A stretch of DNA of 64,000 nucleotides from Pilatotrama ljubarskyi (taxonomy: Eukaryota; Basidiomycota; Agaricomycetes; Polyporales; Polyporaceae): positions 146,713 to 210,712 of the forward strand of contig MU277726.1 in assembly GCA_022385805.1 (NCBI GenBank), given 5' to 3'. Below, one piece after another: positions 56,701 to 64,000 of the stretch. How positions within the stretch are numbered: position 1 is the first letter of the stretch; each line of letters begins with the position of its first letter. Under the pieces are notes generated by a model. The model worked only from the letters and a program-made list of their open reading frames with translations. It searched no databases and had not been told where the DNA came from. The position numbers and the translations under genes were made by a program.

Positions 56701-57496
56701 TGCTTGGGGAGCAGAAGATATCTGTGTCGGGGAGCCTCTCGACGTTCTCAAACGGCTCGTGGAGGAAGGACAGTCCTTTGACGCGGTGCTCGATACCGTC
56801 GGTGGCGTCGCGATCTGGGAGGTGTCGCAGCGGCTGCTCACGATGGACTGGACCGTCGCCGCCGGCCGCTCGTCGGTTTCGCTGGCATCGCGCTCCGAGA
56901 TCAAGCTGAACGGCTCGGGGCCGCACACGCCTGACGCGGTCGCGGACAACGGCCAGGCCAACGAGGAAGCAGGCCCCGGCAAGCCGAACAAGCTCAAGGG
57001 CAAGCTCATCTCGCATGCACAGTTCACGACGCTCGTTGGGGACTCACCGCATCGCGCGATCCCCACTGCGCAAGACAATCTACGATCCGGATTACGCTCC
57101 CTCAAGCGCTCTACGTCCACATCTAGGAGCCCATCGAAGTCATCCCCTGCGTCGCTCGGGAGGAGCGCGGGCGCCGGTGCAGGTGCGCAGAAGGCAAAGC
57201 GCGTGGTGGGCTATGCTTGGGTGAGCGTCGCGGCAGACGTCGACTTCGAGGGCGAGGATGTGCGGGACTCATTGAGCGCTGTTGTGCGAATGGCGGAGGA
57301 AGGGTGGCTTCGGCCTTGGGTCGGAAACGCAAGTGCTGGTGCTGGAGCGGGGGCTGGCGGAACTGCGGGAGGGGGAGAGGACGAAGGGAAGATTGTTCCG
57401 TTTGAAAGGTCCCCGGAGGTGTTCAGGCGAGGCGTCGTCGGCCCGCTGGGCGTGCTGGCAGATGGAGGGACGTGTGCCATTAGAATTGTCGGGTGA
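53713..57496 (+). CDS. long disordered protein fused to a medium-chain dehydrogenase/reductase domain
   Basis: Three exons, 53713-54024, 54116-56035 and 56132-57496, give about 1,198 residues. The first 600 residues are Ser/Pro/Arg-rich disorder with a short folded-looking block (LTYTDQDWAQDVRWLAPPKMP). From about 55720 the sequence turns into a GroES-like/NAD(P)-binding MDR: VAFTAHMSPPTYVPESHVLVQVHAVGLDSLDS, PGRSFVGKVIECG, RGEWVVGLLDP, IEELALLPLCGVPAHRAI, VLVLQGHDGAGACAVQMLG and FDAVLDTVGG. MDR catalytic-zinc ligands are not evident, so a quinone-oxidoreductase or regulatory role is more likely than alcohol dehydrogenase. Gly-rich and Ser-rich insertions interrupt the domain. Exon 2 to 3 joins DPRK to CGALAEFIVVE. 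Ordinary MDRs are about 340 residues, so the N-terminal extension is exceptional. Confidence 0.85.
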
Positions 57497-57878
57497 GGGA
57501 GGAGACCCGGCTGGAGAAGCTGGTGAAGAGCACCGCTCAGTGGGGAAGGATAAGGGTGATACAGAGGACACTGCAACTGAAGAGACACTGCTGCTTGGTA
57601 TATACACACACCTGATGTTACCCTAATCATTCTTCACGTCCGTTTATGCACGTACGTAGAGCTCGGAGAGTCTCCTTCATTTTGTCGCTGTATGGCTTGT
57701 GTATTGAATATATCCCGTTGTCTTACATTGATGACCTGCCCTAGGCACGATACGCAGAGCACTCTGACGACGACGTCCCGTGATTCGGGACGCTTGCATT
57801 CTGAGGGCCACGACACGATGGAAAGCAGCGTGATACGCATGTGCGAAACAGCTACATGAAAGGGCCATAGGGGACTAC
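57497..57878. other. convergent 3' intergenic region
   Basis: 382 bp between facing gene ends. No gene is supported; AT-rich stretches near 57690-57720 may hold polyadenylation signals. Confidence 0.35.
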
Positions 57879-60417
57879 TCAGAAGAACTGCTTGAAGTCA
57901 TAGGCGACCTCGCCATCCTTCGCAGCAGACACAGCAGACGCCTTCTTGCTACCAGACGAGGAGTTCGCGACCTTCTTCGCAGGAGGTGGCTTGGCTGCGG
58001 CGGCCTTCTTAAGCGCGGAGGCCTTCACGGCCTTTTTGGCAGGCTTGTCGGCGGCGCCCTTGGCTGCAGCCTTCATGGCAGAGCCCTTCGCACCAGCAGC
58101 CGAGCGCGCCTGCTTCGTGCCCTTGGGGTCCGCTGCGAACGCGACCTTTTTCGTGGGTCTTGAAGGAGCTGCAGTCTTTGCAACGCCGCGTTTCCGCTTC
58201 CCGCCGGGAGGAGTTGGGGGCGCCTCGTCCTCATCCTCGTCCATCTCATCCTCGTCTTCGTCATCATCATCCTCTTCGTCCTCCCCGCTCGCGTAGGAGT
58301 CCACGCTCGCGTCCTCGTCCAGATCGACATCATCCGTGTCGTCCAGCGCCGGACCGTCCTCTTCATCACCATCATTGCCCTCGTCGTCGGAGTTGACGAA
58401 GTACGATGCGTCGAGCGTGGTCTTGCGATCGTCGATCGCTCCTGGGCGGAGCTTGACGAGCCCGCCTGCCTTACGGAGCTCCTTCCGCGTCGGCAACCGG
58501 GAGAGGATGACTTGGTCCTTCGAGTAGATCTCGGTGAGGTCCGTGTCTGAGGGAGCGGTGGAGGTGGATTCGGCCTGGGCCGAAGAGGTAGGAGGGAGGG
58601 AGAAGCGGGCCAGCTTCCCGCTGCTCCAGTCACGGAGGACGAGGCGGGAGGCGCCGGCGATGTCAGGTTCGCCTCTCTGTTGGAATTACGCGATAATGAA
58701 TCTATGCGAACGACAAAGCACGAGTCGCGGGGAACGTACCTTCTTGATGAAGCCGTTGGCCCGAGCAACACCTGCCAGGAACGCGTTCGCGTCGCCTTCG
58801 GTGAATATGGGCAGGTTGTACATGAGCATCAGGTCCTCCCGGTTCGCGCGCGACACCAGTTCAGACACTACGGGCCGCATCATTAGCGCGAATGTCGACG
58901 GAGGAGCCGTCAATAGCTGAGTACTCACTGACGGGCGAGGGGTCCTTCAGCCTATCGATGCGTCCCCGGTTCCTCAGCAGGATATCTCTCGCCCGGATGC
59001 GACCGAGGTCCTCCGGTTCGGCATCTTCGACGGGGAGCCATGACAGCCCCGGGGTGTCGATCAGGCGCACCTGCTTGCCTTCCAGCTCGAGCGCGACTTC
59101 CTGCGGGTGCGTCGTCGTCGTCGGCGCGTCAGGCGGCGTCGAGGTGAGCTTGTAGGTCTGGAGGACCGGTTTGCGCAGGAGGGAGTTCACGACCGCGCTC
59201 TTGCCGACCTATACGTGCGCCCCGACCACAGTCAGCATCCTGGTGGCTAAGAGGGGGAAGGAAGGGGTTGGATTAGCCTCACATTTGTGACGCCGACAAC
59301 GGCGACGGTCAACGGCTTCTCGTCCTTCTTCTCTTCCGCCCACTGCTTGAGCAGGGTGAGCAAGGAGTCGAGGCCCCACGCGTCGTCTGCACGCTCCTTC
59401 CCCTTGCCCTTGACAGACTCGGCGGAGGCGGGCAGGCATGCAGAGGCAGGCCTGAATAGCACCGTTGGGTGCTCCTTCCTGAGCGTCGCCGCCCAGGCCT
59501 CCACCGCTTCCCTCGGGCACACATCTGGCACAAGGCACGCATAAATCAGCACGCATATCGGTCAAGCATGTACAGCGGAAAGTGAGTGGTAGCGAGAGCG
59601 AGGGAGGAAGGGGTAGTATCGGACAGGAAGATACGCACCGACTTTGTTGAGCACGAGCGCGACCCGCTTCCCGCCCTCCCGCGCGACCTCCTCCACCTGC
59701 GCACTGCGCGCCGCCATCGGGTCCCGCGCGTCGAGCACCTCGAGCACGACGTCCGCCGCGTCCAGCACCGCCTTCAGGTTCGGCAAGTCCGGATTCACCA
59801 GCATCGGCGCATCCTCCTCGTCCTCCGCCAGCTCGTCCACCTCCTCATCTTCATCCACATCGGCCGTCGAGGCTGGCATGCGTCCCGCAGAGACGTTCAG
59901 CGCGCGGACGCCGTCAAACGCGGTACCCTCGTCATCGTCGTCCGAGCCGTCGGCGGCGGCGGCCTTGGCGGCCTTCTTCTCCTCCTTGCGGCGCTGCTTC
60001 TCCTCTGCGGCCTGCATACACGTTGGCCACTGGTCAACATACCCGTACACAGCCCGGTGCTCGAGCGAAGGGAACTCACGATCCTACGCTGCTCCGCGAC
60101 CTCGGCCAGGATCTGGTCCTTGTACGGGAACGCGTTCGGGATGCCCGGGTCCTTCGGCTCTGCACGCCGTCCCAGTCAGCACCGCCGACTCTGCGTTTTC
60201 AAAAGGGACGGGAGACGAGACGCACTGCTCTTCTTGGGCGGGTTCTTCCTCACCTCGCGCCGCTGCTTGCGGTGCGCCTCCTGCACCTTTTTGCGCACCC
60301 GCGCGCGCTGCGCGAGCGTGCCCCGCTTGCTCGTCTCTGAGCGGCGCCGTCAGCCTTTTCATCCCATCCTCCATCCTCGCTCTAACAGGAGCACTCACTC
60401 TTCCGTATCCGCGGCAT
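57879..60417 (-). CDS. GRN1: nucleolar GTPase, GNL3/nucleostemin (Grn1) family
   Basis: Multi-exon gene of about 700 residues. The start MPRIRKKTSKRGTLAQRARVRKKVQEAHRKQRRE, with ATG at 60417 and an intron after six codons, is the family's basic nucleolar-targeting coiled coil. The GTPase is circularly permuted: G5 (DARDP) and G4 (NKVD, the Asp formed by splicing) precede G1 (GVTNVGKS, split by an intron at about 59195-59280) and G3 (DTPG). This is the order of YlqF/YawG GTPases. The C-terminal part has RGEPDIAGASRLVLRDW, then a long acidic stretch and Lys/Ala-rich repeats (PAKKAVKASALKKAAAAK), ending YDFKQFF. Family role: 60S ribosome assembly and pre-rRNA processing in the nucleolus. Confidence 0.92.
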
Positions 60418-60606
60418 CTTCACAGGAGGTTAAAGGGGAGGAGGAGGAGGAGGGTGCTCGAGGACACTGTTGAGATGAGCGAGGCGCCGGACCGACAACT
60501 TTGCTCGGGCTGCTGCAAAGAAGCGCCGGACGTCAAAATACTCGTCCGGATATGGCAAGAGCTCAAGAACGCAGGCGCCCATGCTGCCACGGCCCACTCG
60601 TCGAAG
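60418..60606. other. short gap between GTPase start and hAT element
   Basis: 189 bp containing the nucleolar GTPase promoter. It ends at the proposed hAT left terminus. Confidence 0.35.
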
Positions 60607-63600
60607 CAGTGTTGTTCAGAGTCAAGGTTAAGGTCACGACCGAAAGGTCGCATTCTTGACCGAGTCAAGTCAGGACGCGGTCATGACAGTGAGTCAAGGG
60701 TCAGCACGTGATATGCCCGAGGTGTCCGTGCCGGCGGGATCGACAGAGGAGTGGCTTGAACGTTGTAGCGGACTGGTATCCATCTCAGCCTGAGTGCAAT
60801 GAGATTGGCTGCATTGGTTGCGAGGGATTTTGGGCCGACGAGTCGGTCAGCAAGTGTGTTGGCATTTATCTCTCTTCACCCTATCCCTACACGACTCGAA
60901 GTGAGCTGGTAGCTGGTATCTCCATAATGCCGCCACAGACACCGCCTGCTGTTGCGAACAAGCTCGGAAACGACGAATGGGTGAAGAACCAGTTCCTTGG
61001 GAATGGAACACGTCCTGGTAACAACAAATCGCATTGGAATCGCTGGTGTAAGCGTTGCCTGGAAGCACAGGTCGAGGCCATCGTTCAGGATGAGGTTAGA
61101 CGTTTCGAAGCCCATGAGCTGAACGTGCTTCGCGAAGCAGAAGCCATACAGGCAGATAGTGCGTTCTCCCAATAACAACTGCATGTCACGCATTATCTTA
61201 TTGTGCTCGGTCTCGACAAAATCAGTTCTCGCAAACCCAGGGTCCATGTTGCCTAAGCCGATTGTTTCGAAGTTGGATTCACTCATCACGCATCTGGCAA
61301 ACTGCAAGAATGTTACAGAGAGTGTCCATGACCACGCAGTGCTCCTCAAGCAGCATAGAACTCCACCAAAGTCGAGATACGACGGCAACAAGGAGAACCA
61401 GCATCTCGGGAGCCGTGTCCAGACTCGGCGGACCCTGCTTCTCTCTCCGCTCGCCGTCGGCGGTGCTGGTCCTTCCCTTACTGGCATGTCCTCTTCCCCA
61501 TCCACCCCGACACCTCTGCCTGGCGGAAGTCGACTTCTTGCACGCTCTGACACCTTGCTTCTCTCCCCTGCGCCGCCTAGTGCTGGTCTGGCCTCCTCTC
61601 CAATTACGAGGTTCATGCATATGAACTCCGACCGATCGAGCAGCACATCACCACTCAAACGGACGCACACGGAATCGGAGTCAGAATCCGAGTATGCGGC
61701 ATACCTTGGGGTTGGCTCGGATGCACTTGCGTTCCCTCCTCGTCTAAAGGACGAGTTCCAAACAGATTTCTGCAAGCTTCTCCTCTCTGGCAATTGTGCC
61801 TTTCGATTGGCTGAGGCACCCTACTGGCGGTACTTCTTCACGAAGTGGATCCCTGGCTCGGAGCTTCCCAGTCGTCAGGCTGTCTCAGGCCGCATCCTGG
61901 ATGCTGAGGCGGACCGCGTTGTCGAGGGGATGAAGATACATCTTCAGGGACGGTACGGAACAGGGCAGTCTGATGGCTGGAAGAGCATCTCAAAGGCTTC
62001 AATCATCGCGTCAATGGTGAATGCGGAGTACGATGTACGTGTACTAACCCTCCCTGGCATGTTTGATGGCGAGCAGCTGGCTGACCACCATATCCGTATG
62101 CAGCCCTACATCCTTCACTCACACGATGTAACGGAACAGCCCAAGACGGCAGAAAACCTTCTCAAAATTGTCGATGCCGAGATCGACTTTTGTGAGAAGG
62201 TTCTCAACATCATTCTGGCCGCATGGTGCACGGACGGTGGCGGCGATTGTGCGAAGATGCGTCGCCTCCTGAGGGCCAAGCGGCCTGACCTTGCCACGCC
62301 TCACTGCTGGTCACACCAGGTATACTTTGAACGCTCATTGTGCCAGATCAAGAACTAAGATTGCTTCAGATCCGCTTGACTGTTGGTGACTACCTCAAGG
62401 CGAAGTTACCGGTTGTGGGCGTTCTGGATGTCGCCCTCGAGGTCATCAAGTGGTTCAACAACCACACCGGTGCGCTCGCACTTCTTCGCCAGGAGCAGCA
62501 ACGGCAGTACGGTCGCGTTCTCACCTTATTCCGCCCCGTTCCCACACGCTGGACGTCACACTACCTCTCTGGAGATCGTCTGATTGAGACAGAGGATGCC
62601 ATGCGCGTCTGCATTGTTACTTCGAAAGCGAAGCTCGTCACGTGTGCTGGCAAGGAGCGGTCCCAAGTCGAGAAGGCGAAGAACCTCCTTGGCAAACTTG
62701 AGGAGCCGTTGTTCTGGAGCCTGCTTCGCGAGTGAGTCATGGGATTCACCTATACGATCTAATTTGGCTGATAGATACTAAATAGGGCACGTACACACCT
62801 TGAGCCTCTCGCCATCGCTTGCAATGCTACGCAGGGGGACAATGCTCGGCTTGATGTCGTCCTGGTCACCCTCGGTAACCTCTATCACGTCTACAGCGAC
62901 ACTTCACGATTTGATGAGACCGTACGCGCGATTATGCACAAGAGCTTGGAGATGCGATGGAGGAAGGTCGGGAGCGAGCGGGATCTGTACATCTTGGCTA
63001 TCGTGTTGAATCCGTTCCTCCGCCTCGCTCCCCTTCGCAAGAACAATCCTCTTTTCACGCGTCAATCTCTCTGGCAAATGTTCAAGCGCAACTATATTCG
63101 AATGATCGAGATGCCAACGCCTGCAGACGTCACAGCACTCTACGCGGCATTCATTGAGTACCTGAGTGGTATCGGTGAATGGTCAGATGAAGCCATGGGC
63201 CTTGAGGAGATTGCACAGATGGCAGAGCACTCGGTGAGTATAGCACTGCCCCGCAGATCACTCATGCGAACGTGCACCGGCTCACCATTACTACTATACA
63301 GGGAAATCCTATCAATATGATGACAATATGGCGTGGCATCGACACTCACGATGTCTCCGGTGCAAACGGACTTGTCAAATTCGCACTTCGGCTGTTCGCA
63401 ATAGTTCCCAATTCAGCCGGTGTCGAACGGCTGTTCAGCCTCCTCGGGATTGTACAAACAAAGCACCGCAATCGCCTCGGTGTCGAGAAGTCGAGGAAGG
63501 TCGTGCTCGTCAAGGCTCATATCAACCGCACCCATGGCACGGGACGTCAGCAACAGCCTCGCCATTTCGGGAAGAAGGAGGCTGCCGGCGAGGAGGTCGA

Positions 63601-64000
63601 AGGGTCAGACGTCCCCCCCATCGCTGAAACACCCACTTGTACCACGGCCGACCTCACATCCCAAACCAGTGTCGCTTCCGAGTCTGTGCCTTCTGACATG
63701 GCCTCCGAGCCTGAGTCTGTCGCCGGGGGGCCGGATGCTCTGTCTTTCCACGCTGTCGCTGCGGAGCTCTTTCAATTGGTCGCGGAAGAGGCTGCCGACA
63801 CCGATGTAGCAGAGTCAGATGCTCCCGCCGCTGACTCGCTCTCTGGGGATCTCGAGTCTGCCTCACTGCTGCCGCCGGCCGATACCCTCCCCGTTCCACG
63901 AGGTGCTGCGGCCTTCGAGCTCAAATACATCTTTGCGTACCCATCCCCGGTGTCTCGCGCTCGGGTGTCGTCTAGTTCAGTATCCGACAACCCGTTGATG
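60607..64000 (+). mobile_element. hAT DNA transposon, left end and transposase (right end outside window)
   Basis: The proposed left end is CAGTGTTG at 60607, followed by GTCAAGG and further GTCAAG/CTTGAC copies at 60621, 60655, 60664 and 60693. This resembles the terminus and subterminal motifs of the 225-bp MITE at 42140-42364. Eight bases immediately left (CGTCGAAG) are the candidate target duplication. The right end is outside the window, so completeness is unknown. Confidence 0.65.
60927..64000 (+). CDS. hAT family transposase, reading frame open at window end
   Basis: Five exons, 60927-61158, 61226-62319, 62370-62731, 62786-63233 and 63302 onward, read through 945 residues to the window edge without a stop. 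An N-terminal BED-like zinc finger is suggested by WCKRC and, after the first intron, THLANC. The middle contains DAEIDFCEKVLNIILAAWCTDGGGDCAKM and the ATPHCWSHQ segment of hAT catalytic domains, then PVPTRWTSHYLSGDRL. The C-terminal dimerisation region IVPNSAGVERLFSLLGIVQ...HRNRLGVEKSRKVV is diagnostic of hAT. After it comes an unusual tail of more than 150 residues rich in Ser, Pro and acidic residues. No frameshift or internal stop is present, so the gene may be recently active. Role: cut-and-paste transposition. Confidence 0.9.

Noticed and set aside
1..64000. CRISPR arrays, bacterial operons or ribosome-binding sites
   Set aside because: Intron-rich fungal sequence; no regularly spaced direct repeats of CRISPR type were seen.

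Overview
The window looks like a GC-rich filamentous basidiomycete (Agaricomycete-like) chromosome. Genes are densely split by canonical GT-AG introns of about 40-80 bp. It carries eukaryotic housekeeping genes (ribosomal protein eS1, APRT, ATG10, acetoacetyl-CoA thiolase, a nucleostemin-type GTPase) and fungal accessory genes (Dal5-type transporters, a P450). All gene models here were built by hand from splice signals, frame continuity and family motifs.

Layout. 0-6.4 kb is a compact housekeeping block: the 3' end of a GH47/EDEM-like mannosidase with a PA domain (+), APRT (-), ribosomal protein eS1 (-), ATG10 (+, divergent from eS1) and acetyl-CoA acetyltransferase (+). 7.0-12.4 kb holds two tandem Dal5-family MFS transporters. 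12.7-15.7 kb is a large unrecognised basic/Ser-rich protein. 16.2-19.5 kb is repeat-rich: an element with perfect 28-bp terminal inverted repeats and TA flanks encloses two head-to-head tRNA-derived SINE-like copies, and a broken ubiquitin relic lies just outside it. 20.1-24.2 kb contains two tandem genes for signal-peptide, single-pass membrane proteins. They are followed by an isochorismatase-fold hydrolase (-) and a 1,249-residue coiled-coil protein with SxIP-like motifs (+).

30.9-35.7 kb contains two more members of the membrane-protein family (-), and a fifth lies at 50.5-52.1 kb (-). 35.7-44.2 kb is gene-poor: one small Ser/Pro-rich gene and a 225-bp hAT-type MITE with a perfect 8-bp target-site duplication. 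44.3-50.1 kb is a divergent pair, a cytochrome P450 (-) and a DUF3445/HODM-like haem-demethylase-family protein (+). 53.7-57.5 kb encodes a long disordered protein fused to a medium-chain dehydrogenase/reductase domain. 57.9-60.4 kb is the nucleolar GTPase (-). 60.6-64.0 kb is a hAT transposon whose transposase reading frame is still open at the window edge.

The most interesting point is the five-copy membrane-protein family. All five copies share a secreted N-terminus, a CxC...CxxC ectodomain signature, a PxWAY motif, one transmembrane helix and an Arg-rich juxtamembrane stretch; the three minus-strand copies follow this with a WWRR motif. They occur as two local duplications plus a singleton. 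I do not recognise them as a named family. The match between the hAT MITE and the probable 5' end of the autonomous hAT is the second notable point.
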